Origin: Pseudobutyrivibrio sp.
GTDB taxonomy: Bacteria > Bacillota > Clostridia > Lachnospirales > Lachnospiraceae
NCBI GenBank assembly: GCA_017557435.1
Contig: JAFYYR010000028.1
Location: 124,001 to 188,000, forward strand
Reading direction: 5' to 3'
DNA: 64,000 nucleotides
Each line of letters opens with the position of its first letter. Position 1 is the stretch's first letter. Made by a program: the position numbers and the translations under genes. This document shows, piece after piece, positions 1-10,262 of the stretch. The notes under the pieces are model-generated. The model made no database searches and was not told the origin of the DNA. It worked only from the letters and a program-made list of their open reading frames with translations.

Positions 1-106
1 TTCCATCAAAAATATTCCTTAAAGTAAGTCTCTTTAACTGGTTCATTTTATCATATAGCCTTGATTCATACAAATTGTGCACAGCCGAGATTTTATACCA
101 TCTTTC

Positions 107-943
107 TTATATCAATCCCAGCTTTTTCATACCATTGTATATTCCATCTTCATTGATGGCAGTAGTAACCAAGCTAGCAAGTGACTTTAAGTCGTCAGAG
201 GCATTGCCCATAGCAACACCAGTTGCCACATACTCCATCATCTCGTAGTCATTTGGACCATCACCAAATGCTACTGTATCAGCCAAATCTATTCCGAGAT
301 ATTCAATCATCTTCTGTATTCCAAGAGCCTTATCAACGCCCTTTATTGTAATCTCTCCAGAAGTCTTTTGCATTTCGCTAAAGCTCATAGATGTGACCTG
401 GAATTCTCCACCCAAATCTGCTTCCACCTCTTCTGGGCCCTTTTTAGAATTGTGATAGCAGAGCTTTTCTGCATTAAGATATCTGCTGGCATTGGCAACA
501 ATATTGTCATCACATCTTTCGCTGGCAAATATTTTTTCTAAGTTGCTAGCCTTTTTATTTTTCATTCTTGCTAAAAATCCCTGATGCATTGCATCTAAGC
601 AGAACCTGCTAGAAACAGTTGCATCTGTGCACTGAAGCATGTATATAATCTGATTTTCCTCGCAAAAAGAAATTAGATTTTTAAGCTGAGCCTCAGTCAT
701 GTAGCTAGAGAAGACTTCCTTCCCCTCATATTCTACATATGCACCTGAAGCTGTAACAAATCCATCAAAACCAAACTCTAAAAGTCTATCCTCTATCTGG
801 CACTTGCTTCTGCCAGAGCAAAGAAAAATCTTGTGACCATTTTTCTTTGCCTCTCTAAGAGCCACTTTTGCCGACTCTGGAAACTCTCCATCAAAATTTA
901 TCAAAGTACCGTCAATATCAAAAAATATAGCCTTAATATTCAT
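107..943 (-). CDS. Cof-type HAD-superfamily phosphatase
   Basis: A 278-residue cytoplasmic HAD hydrolase of the Cof/YbiV type, which dephosphorylates sugar phosphates or similar metabolites. The nucleophile motif DIDGT is at residues 9-13 (D9 and D11), a lysine-containing motif KGVDKA lies near residue 200, and the closing metal-binding motif GDGPNDYEMM lies near 228. The segment between motifs I and III has the size of a type IIB cap. Length is normal for the family (about 270). The ATG is preceded by a weak GGTGAT-like ribosome binding site. It is divergent from the sulfatase gene and appears to be its own transcription unit. Substrate cannot be told from sequence. Confidence 0.9.
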   Translation of the reverse strand: MNIKAIFFDIDGTLINFDGEFPESAKVALREAKKNGHKIFLCSGRSKCQIEDRLLEFGFDGFVTASGAYVEYEGKEVFSSYMTEAQLKNLISFCEENQIIYMLQCTDATVSSRFCLDAMHQGFLARMKNKKASNLEKIFASERCDDNIVANASRYLNAEKLCYHNSKKGPEEVEADLGGEFQVTSMSFSEMQKTSGEITIKGVDKALGIQKMIEYLGIDLADTVAFGDGPNDYEMMEYVATGVAMGNASDDLKSLASLVTTAINEDGIYNGMKKLGLI

Positions 944-1060
944 TTATAATCACCAAATGATTCCTTTCTACGGGTAGTCATTTTACCTCATTTACCTATC
1001 TTAAATCAATTTACATTAAGTAATGATTGTCCTATTAGCTTATATCTTTGTGGCTGTGTA

Positions 1061-1069
1061 TGATATAAT
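1061..1069 (+). promoter_or_regulatory. Extended -10 promoter of the sulfatase gene
   Basis: TGATATAAT matches an extended -10 box (TG, one base, TATAAT). No good -35 box is present at 16-18 bases, which fits an extended -10 promoter. Transcription would start near 1076, giving a short leader before the TTG start at 1113. Confidence 0.55.
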
Positions 1070-1112
1070 GCAACTCGTGAGACATAATTAATTGTTACGA
1101 GAGGATATTAGA

Positions 1113-2729
1113 TTGTTTAATTTTTCATTTAAAGATAAAGCTGCCCGCAGGACATTGCTTACAATTATAAAATTCGTTTTTGCTGCTGTACTTACAGTGC
1201 TTGCATATTTTACCGCAAAAGAGCCATCCTACCTTGTGGTAGGGCTTGTAGAACTTGCTCTTATATTTGTTATCTACAACCTGTTAGTTGATACAAAAAT
1301 AGTCTTTAGAATTCTAGCCGACCTACTGTTTTTCATATATGTGGCGCAGATGCTAGTTCTCTATTTTGGAAATAGCTTTGTCACTCTCACCATGCTTAAA
1401 AATGTCCAGTTCTTGCAGGACTTAGGAGGTCGAGCTGTGGCTTATATTTTGGGCACAGTAATTGTTCTTGCTATAGTCTTCATGCCAGGACAAAACATTT
1501 TACATAAGGTAAATAAGAAAATATTGCTGGCACCTGTTATCATTCTTTTTATTGTAGAAATCGTCCTTCACGGTTCCTACAAAAGGTTCAGCCCAGTTCA
1601 AAGTTTTGGAACAATATTTGCCAGTGAAATCAGATATCAAAAGGTAAAAAGAGCAAGTGTTAATCCAGAAATTGCCAGAGAAAGCTACTATCGAAGCTCA
1701 TTTGAGGATGGAATTAAAAAGCCTACAGACCTTCCTGAAAATCCAAATATTATTGTGATTTTCACAGAGGGACTTTCTTCAAATGTGATTTATGACAACA
1801 GGGATGTTATGCCAAATCTTAAAGCCCTGGAAAAGGAATCTCTCAGTTTTACAAATTATTACAACCACACCTTCCCTACTCTTAGGGGCGTCCAGGGCCA
1901 GCTTTATAGCGGCTACAAATTAGACGACAATGAGGTGGCCAACAATCTCATATCAGTGCAGAGCATTTTGAAGAACCAGGGCTACACCACTTCATTTATT
2001 AATGTAGAGCCTATCAATGATATTTTCATTGAATACTGCAACAATCTGGGATTTGACAATGTGATTACTGACATAGAGCACTGCACCGGCGAGGCCAAGG
2101 GTATGACAGACGGTGAAGCCTATCGACTTTTGATGGACAGCGCCTATGAGCTATCAGAGGGTGATGACCCATTTTTCCTGAGCATTTACACTTTCGGCAC
2201 CCATGTTTCATTTGACACACCTGATGAAGATGTTGTATTCGAGGATGGTTCCAATGAAGTGCTAAATCGCTTCTACTATTTGGACAAGGAATTTGGTGAA
2301 TTCCTAGAGGAATTTAAGTCATCAGATTTAGCCGACAACACAATTTTGGTGTTCACAACAGACCATGCAACATACGCGGATCAGACCTACATGAAGGCCT
2401 TCCCTGACTATAAAAGAGAATGTACTGATGTGGATTCCATTCCATTTTTCATATACTACAAGGGAATAGACCATGAGACCGTCGATGTCGCAGGCAAAAA
2501 TTCTCTTTGCTTTGCACCAACACTTTTAGACTACTTAGACATTAACTCAGAAAATTATTTCCTGGGCACCAGCCTTTTCGACGATAAGGCCAGCTCAGAT
2601 TTCGACAGCATCTTCTATGATGCCTCATACTTGGTAAGCACCAAGGACGGTCAGGTCCGCTACCTAGACGACCTGGAAGTTGACGACTTCTTAAGCCAGG
2701 TGCTTTCGTACTATACTGCAGTTGAATAA
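1113..2729 (+). CDS. LTA-synthase-like membrane sulfatase (alkaline phosphatase superfamily)
   Basis: Membrane-anchored phospho- or sulfo-transferase of the LtaS/pEtN-transferase type. About five hydrophobic segments fill the first 165 residues. An extracytoplasmic sulfatase fold follows, with the early motif NIIVIFTEG, a FPTLRG motif whose threonine is the probable nucleophile (near residue 255), and the late metal-binding motif TTDHA. LtaS homologs polymerise glycerophosphate or modify surface glycans. Two in-frame TTG codons compete as start: 1092 has no ribosome binding site, whereas 1113 is eight bases after GAGAGG (1099-1104), so I use 1113. It ends at a bidirectional terminator facing ugd. 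With a glycerophosphodiesterase nearby, a glycerophosphate polymer is plausible but not shown. Confidence 0.85.
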   Translation: MFNFSFKDKAARRTLLTIIKFVFAAVLTVLAYFTAKEPSYLVVGLVELALIFVIYNLLVDTKIVFRILADLLFFIYVAQMLVLYFGNSFVTLTMLKNVQFLQDLGGRAVAYILGTVIVLAIVFMPGQNILHKVNKKILLAPVIILFIVEIVLHGSYKRFSPVQSFGTIFASEIRYQKVKRASVNPEIARESYYRSSFEDGIKKPTDLPENPNIIVIFTEGLSSNVIYDNRDVMPNLKALEKESLSFTNYYNHTFPTLRGVQGQLYSGYKLDDNEVANNLISVQSILKNQGYTTSFINVEPINDIFIEYCNNLGFDNVITDIEHCTGEAKGMTDGEAYRLLMDSAYELSEGDDPFFLSIYTFGTHVSFDTPDEDVVFEDGSNEVLNRFYYLDKEFGEFLEEFKSSDLADNTILVFTTDHATYADQTYMKAFPDYKRECTDVDSIPFFIYYKGIDHETVDVAGKNSLCFAPTLLDYLDINSENYFLGTSLFDDKASSDFDSIFYDASYLVSTKDGQVRYLDDLEVDDFLSQVLSYYTAVE

Positions 2730-2736
2730 TTAAAAC

Positions 2737-2787
2737 AAAAAAGGATTCAGAATCTATCAACCGATAGTTCCTGAATCCTTTTTTTTC
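2737..2787. terminator. Bidirectional intrinsic terminator
   Basis: The hairpin has arms GGATTCAG (2743-2750) and CTGAATCC (2771-2778) with an inner CTATC/GATAG stem. It is flanked by an A-run on the left and a T-run on the right, so it can stop transcription from both the sulfatase gene and ugd. Confidence 0.9.
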
Positions 2788-2795
2788 ATAATATA

Positions 2796-4040
2796 TTAAT
2801 CTCTAGAAAATACATCTCTTGTGTAAACTTTATCTTTTACATCATCAAGACATTTGTCGTAGCGGTTAGCAATGATAGCATCGCTCATAGCCTTGAATTT
2901 CTCGATGTCATTTACCACCTTTGAACCAAAGAATGTAGTGCCATCCTCAAGTGTTGGCTCGTAGATAACTACAGTGGCGCCCTTAGCCTTGACACGCTTC
3001 ATAACGCCCTGGATTGATGACTGGCGGAAGTTGTCAGAGTTAGACTTCATTGTAAGTCGATAGACTCCGATTGTAACGTCCTTTTCGTGTTCCTTGCTGT
3101 ACTGGTTCATATCCTCGTAGGTGTAGTAACCAGCTTTCTTAAGTACCTGATTAGCAATGAAATCCTTGCGAGTTCTATTGGACTCTACGATTGCACGGAT
3201 AAGCTCCTGAGGCACGTCGTTGTAGTTGGCAAGGAGCTGCTTAGTATCCTTTGGAAGGCAGTATCCACCGTAACCAAATGATGGATTGTTGTACTGGTCT
3301 GTGATACGAGGATCAAGGCAAACGCCCTTGATAATAGCCTGTGTATCAAGCCCCTTTGTCTCTGCATAAGTATCAAGCTCGTTGAAGTAGCTGACACGAA
3401 GAGCTAAATACGTATTTGCGAATAATTTTACAGCCTCTGCCTCTGTAAATCCCATAATCAAAGTCTCGATATCCTGCTTGATAGCTCCCTCTGCAAGCAA
3501 AGCCGCAAATTCCTTTGCTGCTTTTGTAAGGGCAGCATCGCTCTCATCTGTGCCCACGATAATTCTAGATGGATAGAGATTATCATAAAGTGCTCTAGAC
3601 TCGCGTAAGAACTCTGGGCTGAAAAGAATCTTATCAGAGCCCATCTTCTCACGAATTCGCTTAGTATAGCCTACTGGAATTGTAGATTTGATTACCATGT
3701 ATGCATTAGGATTAACCTTTTGTACAAGCTCAATAACAGCCTCAACAGCAGATGTATCAAAGTAATCCTTGGCACTGTCGTAGTTAGTAGGTGTAGCAAT
3801 AACTACAAACTCTGCATCCTTGTATGCTGACTCTCCATCTAAAGTTGCAACCAAATCAAGATCCTTGTTTGCAAGATAATCCTCTATCTCAGGATCTACA
3901 ATTGGAGACTTTTTATTATTAATTAACTCTACTTTTTCTGGCACAACATCCACTGCCACAACATGATTATGCTGGGAAAGCAATGTAGCAATCGAAAGGC
4001 CAACATAGCCTGTTCCTGCCACAGCAATTCGTCTATCCAT
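2796..4040 (-). CDS. ugd: UDP-glucose 6-dehydrogenase
   Basis: Oxidises UDP-glucose to UDP-glucuronate with NAD, supplying an acidic sugar for surface polysaccharide. 414 residues. The N-terminal Rossmann motif GTGYVG begins at residue 9. The central domain carries the active-site segment [13 protein letters not shown] with the catalytic cysteine near residue 261. A C-terminal UDP-binding domain follows. The start is the ATG at 4040, seven bases after AAGGAG (4047-4052), rather than an in-frame upstream codon at 4073. It lies downstream of the glycosyltransferase gene across a 188-base leader that contains a long palindrome (4085-4170). Family assignment is firm; UDP-ManNAc dehydrogenase is less likely given length and motifs. 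Confidence 0.93.
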   Translation of the reverse strand: MDRRIAVAGTGYVGLSIATLLSQHNHVVAVDVVPEKVELINNKKSPIVDPEIEDYLANKDLDLVATLDGESAYKDAEFVVIATPTNYDSAKDYFDTSAVEAVIELVQKVNPNAYMVIKSTIPVGYTKRIREKMGSDKILFSPEFLRESRALYDNLYPSRIIVGTDESDAALTKAAKEFAALLAEGAIKQDIETLIMGFTEAEAVKLFANTYLALRVSYFNELDTYAETKGLDTQAIIKGVCLDPRITDQYNNPSFGYGGYCLPKDTKQLLANYNDVPQELIRAIVESNRTRKDFIANQVLKKAGYYTYEDMNQYSKEHEKDVTIGVYRLTMKSNSDNFRQSSIQGVMKRVKAKGATVVIYEPTLEDGTTFFGSKVVNDIEKFKAMSDAIIANRYDKCLDDVKDKVYTRDVFSRD

Positions 4041-4084
4041 AATAAACTCCTTAGTCCGCTCAATTACGCTCACAATCTCTCAAT

Positions 4085-4170
4085 CGCCTGTTACATTCAC
4101 AAGCCTTAGTATTGCTTCGGTCATCTACACGATTCCCTTAAGCAATCTAAGAGCTTGTGAACTACAGGCG
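4085..4170 (-). repeat. Structured leader element, copy A (ugd)
   Basis: An 86-base imperfect palindrome whose arms begin CGCCTGT and end ACAGGCG. Inner pairings are TTCACAAGC with GCTTGTGAA, CTTAG with CTAAG, and ATTGCTT with AAGCAAT. It lies in the ugd leader, 33 bases before the ribosome binding site. Arm sequences resemble the elements before glgP, the aminotransferase gene and capG. A second hairpin, AACAATCT with AGATTGTT (4175-4193), lies just upstream on the minus strand. Confidence 0.75.
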
Positions 4171-4228
4171 CTTAAACAATCTGATAGATTGTTAGCTATT
4201 GAGCTCATCTAATTTTTACTATTATCAA

Positions 4229-6694
4229 TTATTCTTCCTTTAGACGATACCATCCGTCAAGGATTGAGAGATTTGGATTGTAGTATGGGTCGCCTTTTTC
4301 GAGGATTTCTGGCCAGAATTTTTCTAGCTTTTCTACCTCAGAATTAAATCTGGCAACCTTTTCGCCTGTATCCTCATAACCACGAGACTTTGACTCGTAG
4401 TGATAAAGCTCAGCATGTGGATTGTAAACTACAAGATATCCCTTGTCGCGAACCTTCATACAGAAGTCCACATCATTAAATGCTACCGCCAATTCCTCTG
4501 TAAGGCCGCCTACTTCCTCGAATACTTCTCGTCTAATCATAAGGCAGGCAGCAGTAACAGCTGATAAATCCTGAGTGGTCACAGCTCTAAACATATAGCC
4601 TGGCTCAGAACGCTCAAGTCCTACAAATGTATGGCCTGCAATACCACCGATTCCCATAACAACGCCTGCATGCTGCACAGTGTTGTCAGGATAGTAAAGT
4701 AATGCACCGCAAATACCTACGTCAGGACGAAGACATACGTCTACCATTTCCTTGATGCAGGTCTCGTTGATAATTTCAGTGTCGTTATTGAGAAGAAGGA
4801 ACATATCTCCGCTGGCGTTTTTAGCACCTAAATTGTTGATAGCAGAGAAATTGAATCCTGGTGTCTCGTAGCGAACAATTTTAACATCTGGCCTGTTTTC
4901 AATACTCTTGTAGTATTCAAATGTCTCAGGCTCTGTAGAGTTATTCTCCACAATAACATACTCAATATTTTTATAAACGCTCTTAGCGTCAATTGACTTG
5001 ATACATTTGTCCAAATCATCTGTGTGGTCCTTGTTAGGAATGATGATTGAAACAAGTGGCTCCTTGTCCCAGTGATATGTGGTGCGATAGCATCCGTAGA
5101 ATGTATCCTGCTCCACAGTAGCTGGAATGCCAAGTCTATCGTAGTGGGCCTGAACGGCACGTGCTCCTGCATCAAAAGCGTAGAGCTTAGACTCTGCTGA
5201 CATAGCTGTGGAAGCCGCGTGACTTCTCCAGTGATAGAGAGCCTTTGGTACGTGATGTACCTTGGTGGCTGCCTCACAGTAGCGCAAAATCAAATCGTGG
5301 TCCTGGGCACCATCGTATTCCTTATTGAATCCACCAACCTTCTCATAGATTTCTCTACTGAAAACAAAAAGGTGGCAAATATAGTTAACTGAACAAAGTA
5401 AATCCAAGTTGTAATCTGGCTTAAACACTGGCTCAAAATATTCCTTGGAATCCATGGAAATCTTGTCCTCGTCAGTGTAAAGCACATCAATGGATCTGTC
5501 CTTATTAATAGCAGCAACGAGCTCATACATAGCATTAGGAGCAAGTGTATCGTCGTGATCCGAAAGTACGATATAGTCTCCTGTTGCAAGAGCTATAGCT
5601 GCATTAGTGTTGTCTGAAATACCTAAATTATCCTCAAGATGAGTATACTTGATACGAGAGTCGCTGCCATATTTTTTAGCTATGAACTGACCCATTTTTT
5701 CATCTGGGCTACCGTCTGCAAGACAAAGTTCCCAGTTAGAGTAAGTCTGAGCAACAATGGAATCGATAAGCTCAACCAAATATTTCTCAGGAGTCATGTA
5801 CATAGGAATAACAATGCTCATGAGAGGATTATACTCAAATTTCTCATCACGCTGTCTCTGAAGCTCCACCTCTGTAGGGCCAAAGCTTGTGAGGAAATCC
5901 ATATATGTATATTTAGGCGCATCAGCGTCCTTGAATTTATCAATAGCATGTCTGATTGTGGCACCTAGACCATTGTCCTGACGATAGAGCTCAATACGCT
6001 CCCAAAGACTCTTCTTTGGAAGAAGATTGCCGCCTGTAAGTACATGGGCTGTATCCACCTTGCAATCGTAAACCTGTCCATTTGCAGTGATAGTAAGGCG
6101 GAGCTTTTTATAGTCTCCCTTGTCAAATACAATCTCAAGACCTGAATCACATTTCTCAGTGAGCTCAGGATATACACCGTAAACGTCCTTTCTGAACATA
6201 CGCTTTACAGTGATTGGAATCTCCGTATTGCCATCGTAGAGGTGAAATTCCTCAGGCACGTTGCCAATTGCCCAGCCTAAAATCTGGATCTTGTCATCAG
6301 TAACAGCTGCGCGCTCTAGGTTGTACTCATACTCCTTTTTAAGCTTCTCTAAATCTCTGCCAGAAGCCTTGTAAACTACTGAACGAACCTGCTGCTTTGT
6401 TCCATCCTCACCTAATACGCAAATAAGGCGTAGGCTTTTAACTGATTTCAAATCCTCAGGAAGCTGAATTTCTCCCACATATTCCTTTGAAACACTCTTG
6501 TGAGCTGCGATATAGCGACGACGAACCTCATTGCCCTCATTGATAGTGATATCCATGTGATAAGGCTTGCCATTAAGCTCAGCCACAAGGGAATATCCCT
6601 TAGGATTGTCAAATGGGTAAAATCCCTGGAATAATAATGTATTTTTCTTTGTCAGGTGGTATCTAATAAACACCACATTAAAAGTATCTCTCAA
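4229..6694 (-). CDS. Two-domain GT2 glycosyltransferase
   Basis: An 821-residue cytoplasmic glycosyltransferase carrying two GT-A (family 2) modules. Residues 1-240 form an unassigned N-terminal region. The first GT2 module (about 291-480) has the entry motif MSIVIPMY and the metal-binding motif DHDD at 379-382. The second (about 547-750) has SIIIPNKD, NND at 636-638, and the acceptor-side segment FNDVDFC. Such double-domain proteins extend rhamnose-rich O-antigen or group polysaccharides. The start is TTG, preceded by GAAGGAAG at a suitable distance. It follows the RgpF-fusion gene by 35 bases, so the two are likely co-transcribed. Donor and acceptor sugars are unknown. Confidence 0.9.
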   Translation of the reverse strand: MRDTFNVVFIRYHLTKKNTLLFQGFYPFDNPKGYSLVAELNGKPYHMDITINEGNEVRRRYIAAHKSVSKEYVGEIQLPEDLKSVKSLRLICVLGEDGTKQQVRSVVYKASGRDLEKLKKEYEYNLERAAVTDDKIQILGWAIGNVPEEFHLYDGNTEIPITVKRMFRKDVYGVYPELTEKCDSGLEIVFDKGDYKKLRLTITANGQVYDCKVDTAHVLTGGNLLPKKSLWERIELYRQDNGLGATIRHAIDKFKDADAPKYTYMDFLTSFGPTEVELQRQRDEKFEYNPLMSIVIPMYMTPEKYLVELIDSIVAQTYSNWELCLADGSPDEKMGQFIAKKYGSDSRIKYTHLEDNLGISDNTNAAIALATGDYIVLSDHDDTLAPNAMYELVAAINKDRSIDVLYTDEDKISMDSKEYFEPVFKPDYNLDLLCSVNYICHLFVFSREIYEKVGGFNKEYDGAQDHDLILRYCEAATKVHHVPKALYHWRSHAASTAMSAESKLYAFDAGARAVQAHYDRLGIPATVEQDTFYGCYRTTYHWDKEPLVSIIIPNKDHTDDLDKCIKSIDAKSVYKNIEYVIVENNSTEPETFEYYKSIENRPDVKIVRYETPGFNFSAINNLGAKNASGDMFLLLNNDTEIINETCIKEMVDVCLRPDVGICGALLYYPDNTVQHAGVVMGIGGIAGHTFVGLERSEPGYMFRAVTTQDLSAVTAACLMIRREVFEEVGGLTEELAVAFNDVDFCMKVRDKGYLVVYNPHAELYHYESKSRGYEDTGEKVARFNSEVEKLEKFWPEILEKGDPYYNPNLSILDGWYRLKEE

Positions 6695-6729
6695 TATTTT
6701 CTTCCTTCTAACTTAATGATTTGGAATAA

Positions 6730-9700
6730 CTAGCTCACTTTCCATGTGCCAGATTCCACGTCAAATTTCTGGACACCGCCTCGGCTATAACCATCCTCCA
6801 CCGTAAGTGAAGCGGCAATATCCTCAGTCAATGTGCCAGCTGCAATTATATCATAGAATAAATCTTCTACAAGTGTGGTATCTGCAAAAAGACCGTCTGG
6901 GGAATTTTTGCTGGCGTGAGCAAATTGCAACACGAAATCCAATATACCAAACTGAAGTCTCTTAACCTGATCGCTGACAAAGTCGTCATCCTTAAAGTGT
7001 GGCTCAGGCTTTCCATTTTCCATTGTGAAATTAATAAGCTGTCCCGATGGGGCGCTAAGTGCATTTTCAAGGAAAAGCTGGTATCGCAAAAGCTTGCTAT
7101 TATCAATTAATTTCTTATCACGGATTTCAAATATAGCATCGGCTCTGCCACCAATTCGCTCAGGTTTATTTGAATGGAGTGCAAGATAATGACCTGCTAT
7201 ATCCCTGCCAGTAAGCTTCATAAGGAAATACTGGATTGTTCCAGAAAATCCCACATCAACAACCGCTAAATCACTGGCTCCTGAGATAAATTCATTAGCA
7301 TAGTTAATGTATGCATTTTTCTCCTTAGAGGCCTTGGCAAAAATCTCCTCTTTGTAAGGAGCAAGCAATTCCATTATCTCTTCTGGCTTGCTATTGTAAT
7401 CAAGCTGTCTATCCTCATCATCTTCGTGAAGCTCAATGCCAAATCGCTCAGATAAAAGATTGCTGAAGCTACCCTGATATTTCTGAGTAATCAGCTCTCT
7501 GATATCCTCGTCATTTTCAAGAGCAGACACCGCACAAGCCCTTCTAGATGCAAGGAAATAATGTACATCAGGAATCTCAATTCCTCTGACGCTACAGTAG
7601 CTTTCAATCATCATCTGAAGCATGTAGCCTTCCCTTGCCAAAAGAAGAAGACGTTCTTTATTGTCCTTATTCTCCTCCACAATCCACTGGACAAATCTGG
7701 CCATAAGTGGACCCATGGTTGTATATCCAAAATCGTAGATATCCTTAAATCTAAGTTCTCCCTTATCACCAAATGCAAATGGAGAATTAAAAATACCTCC
7801 GTTAATTGCCTGTCCCACCATAATAGAGTTGGCAAGGCTTGATTTTGCAAATTCCTTTAGATATGCAAAATCTGATAGCTCAAGCATAGCTCTTGAGTTG
7901 AGAACTATATGAGTGGCAATACCCTTGTCCATAAGAATCTGGGAGTCGCTGCGGAAATTGTCTCCCACATGGATAAATCTATCTGGATTCATGCCAGAAA
8001 GAACATAATCCCACATTGAACCGTCGTCTTTTCTGGCTCCTACCTCACAGGAAATCAAAAGCTCATCATAGCCGCCGATTCCACATTTATGAAGAAGTCC
8101 TACCACCTCAACTCTGTTAAGATACATATCGCTCACAAGAATCACATGACGACCCATAGCCTTAAGAGAATTAAATATCTCTACCATGTCCTTGCGTGGC
8201 ATGCAAAGTCTGGTCTCAAGTTCGATTTCAAGGCGCTTGATATCCATAGCCACGTCGCCAATTGTCTTGTCCTTAGCAACCTCCACGTAGATTTTATCTA
8301 TGGTAGTAAGGGCACCGTATTTTTCTGTAGCGGCAGCCTCTGCCTCTTTTCTAAGCTTCAAAAAGTCTACAGATTTGCCGTATGTATTTTTAATATTAAT
8401 CTCCATGAGCCTAAACACATCATCTGGCTCATAGATGCCACGAGTAATCAGAGTGTCGAAAATATCAAAGGAAATCACATCGTAGCTTGCAAGCTTCATG
8501 GTAAGGATTTCCTTGTCTATTTTGAAGGTGTTAAAAAATGGTCTAAGACTCTTATTTTTAACAGTATCCTCGTCCTTAAGATAAAGAATATAGTCGTCAT
8601 AGCCCTGTTTTCTCGATACGAATGGGACTATGCGCTCAAGTGCGTGAGCAAGTGTGCCGTCAGTCTGACCATGCTCCTGTGGGAAATCCTCATAGGTATA
8701 GCCTCTCTCAAATAGAGGGCGGAGGGCATCTGTGCGGGCCCAGAAAAATGAACCTGCAGGATAATTAAATACCGATGGCATATCCCCTAAATCGTATTCC
8801 TCAAAAAGCTGTCTTCCGATGGCTTCATTTGCAAGCCATGAGTAGGCAATAGATGGCACTTCCTCATGAATATCAGGATAGACAAGTCCTGCATTGCCTG
8901 TCTTGAAAAGCTCCATAATGTGGTTGATCTTTTCTGAAGAACCAAGAAGAAGCTCCAGCGAGAACTGTCTCCAGCCACCCTTTTCCTGGCCAGAATACAG
9001 TGATTTCTTGCTGTGAATATGTAAAAAGTAATCATGATTTAATATTTCATCTGCAAACTTAACATATAAAGGCGCCAAATCTCTGCCTCGATTTGGAAGC
9101 TGTCTTATGTCAACTTTGCCGATGTTTTTAAGTTCCTTCAAGCCTGCTCCAATGGCATTTACATCTGAATCCTCGGTGCAGGAAATGTATAAATCAAATT
9201 TAAAAGGTATGTTGGAAAAATAGCTAACAAACTCTGGAAGCAAGTCCACATAGAAAAGGTGAAGATGAACTGCAACTGATGGTGGCATCTCACCCTTAGC
9301 AGCCAGCTTTTTAGCTTCCTTCTCTGCAAGCTTTGCCGCCTTGTCAAATTCCTTGCGCTGTCTGCGCTCCTGTCTAGCTGGTGTATCCTTGCCAGTTAAG
9401 AAAGCCTTGAAGGCACGAATATTTTCAAGAGCTCTGTAGCCCTTCGTATTAACAGTATTGTCGTAAATGGTGCGAAGCTCAGCATTTACCGCTTCGATAT
9501 TTCTGATATGAACATCCTTTGCCGCGATAAGCTCCTGAAGCTGCTTAATCTGATAATCACGAGAAGCGATGGCAAAATCTGCCGCAGTCTTGCTGTGGCT
9601 ATCAGCATGCTTTCTAAGCTCGTGGAGATTCTTAACATCCTTGAAGCAGTAGTCCTTCTGGAAATGATCCTCCATCTGCTGATAAACTTCCTGCTCAGCA

Positions 9701-10260
9701 TCGGAAATCTCTACAAGATTGCTAGGAAGCTGGCTGAATTTCACAGCTCTATAAAGCACGTAGTTGATAGGCACCAGAAAATCAAAGGTCCACTCGTAGT
9801 CGATTATCTCCCAGCCCTTATCTGTCTTAATGATATTCTCAAAAATTAAATCTATATCTAAATAATTAGCTGCAAGCACTCCTCTAGGCAAATCCACCCT
9901 ACCAAATACCTGCTCGAACTCTGGAGATGTGACAAACTCCTTAGCATGAGGCATGTAGGCCTTTTTAACAGCCTCGATATATGCAGGGGCATCATCAACT
10001 GTGATATGCTCTCCCTCCAAGTACTCACTCTCTATTGTATCCCCCACCAATTCGCTTTCATTTACGCAAAAATCAGAGCCCTGCAAAACATTTTGCAAGC
10101 CTCTGTAACTATCATAAACTCTGTGAATATGGTCTATAGCCTTATCTTCGTATGGCTTTTTAATTACCACCTTTTTACCATCACGTTCCACAATATCGGT
10201 GATAATATTGTATTTTGGGTTGCGCTCATTAGAGAGCTTCTCGTAAAGTAATCGTTCCAT
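6730..10260 (-). CDS. Kinase-like / RgpF / HAD multidomain polysaccharide protein
   Basis: A 1176-residue cytoplasmic protein with at least three parts. Residues 1-200 resemble an aminoglycoside-kinase-like fold, with DIDLIFENII followed by EIIDYEW where the catalytic and metal loops would be. Residues 222-320 are charged and probably coiled coil. Residues 327-560 match the rhamnan-synthesis RgpF family (HIHSKKS, YPAGSFFWA). Residues 594-790 are a HAD domain with DIFDTL (599-604), SDMYL (710-714) and GDNFRSD (776-782). The C-terminal part (800-1176, with VVDVGFSGT) often accompanies such HADs. The ATG follows the stop of the methyltransferase-like gene by two bases without a clear ribosome binding site, so translational coupling is likely. 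Probably builds or modifies a rhamnose-type glycan. Confidence 0.85.
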   Translation of the reverse strand: MERLLYEKLSNERNPKYNIITDIVERDGKKVVIKKPYEDKAIDHIHRVYDSYRGLQNVLQGSDFCVNESELVGDTIESEYLEGEHITVDDAPAYIEAVKKAYMPHAKEFVTSPEFEQVFGRVDLPRGVLAANYLDIDLIFENIIKTDKGWEIIDYEWTFDFLVPINYVLYRAVKFSQLPSNLVEISDAEQEVYQQMEDHFQKDYCFKDVKNLHELRKHADSHSKTAADFAIASRDYQIKQLQELIAAKDVHIRNIEAVNAELRTIYDNTVNTKGYRALENIRAFKAFLTGKDTPARQERRQRKEFDKAAKLAEKEAKKLAAKGEMPPSVAVHLHLFYVDLLPEFVSYFSNIPFKFDLYISCTEDSDVNAIGAGLKELKNIGKVDIRQLPNRGRDLAPLYVKFADEILNHDYFLHIHSKKSLYSGQEKGGWRQFSLELLLGSSEKINHIMELFKTGNAGLVYPDIHEEVPSIAYSWLANEAIGRQLFEEYDLGDMPSVFNYPAGSFFWARTDALRPLFERGYTYEDFPQEHGQTDGTLAHALERIVPFVSRKQGYDDYILYLKDEDTVKNKSLRPFFNTFKIDKEILTMKLASYDVISFDIFDTLITRGIYEPDDVFRLMEINIKNTYGKSVDFLKLRKEAEAAATEKYGALTTIDKIYVEVAKDKTIGDVAMDIKRLEIELETRLCMPRKDMVEIFNSLKAMGRHVILVSDMYLNRVEVVGLLHKCGIGGYDELLISCEVGARKDDGSMWDYVLSGMNPDRFIHVGDNFRSDSQILMDKGIATHIVLNSRAMLELSDFAYLKEFAKSSLANSIMVGQAINGGIFNSPFAFGDKGELRFKDIYDFGYTTMGPLMARFVQWIVEENKDNKERLLLLAREGYMLQMMIESYCSVRGIEIPDVHYFLASRRACAVSALENDEDIRELITQKYQGSFSNLLSERFGIELHEDDEDRQLDYNSKPEEIMELLAPYKEEIFAKASKEKNAYINYANEFISGASDLAVVDVGFSGTIQYFLMKLTGRDIAGHYLALHSNKPERIGGRADAIFEIRDKKLIDNSKLLRYQLFLENALSAPSGQLINFTMENGKPEPHFKDDDFVSDQVKRLQFGILDFVLQFAHASKNSPDGLFADTTLVEDLFYDIIAAGTLTEDIAASLTVEDGYSRGGVQKFDVESGTWKVS

Positions 10261-10262
10261 TT

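Noticed and set aside
4085..4170. Transfer RNA or CRISPR repeat as explanation of the palindromes
   Set aside because: No cloverleaf or CCA-type end, and copies are dispersed singly with variable loops rather than in an array.
4828..5277. 149-codon minus-strand open frame within the GT2 gene
   Set aside because: It is another frame of the glycosyltransferase gene, without ribosome binding site or known motif.
8089..8715. 208-codon plus-strand open frame inside the RgpF-fusion gene
   Set aside because: It is antisense to a clear multidomain protein, has no recognised motif and no ribosome binding site; it arises from codon bias of the opposite strand.
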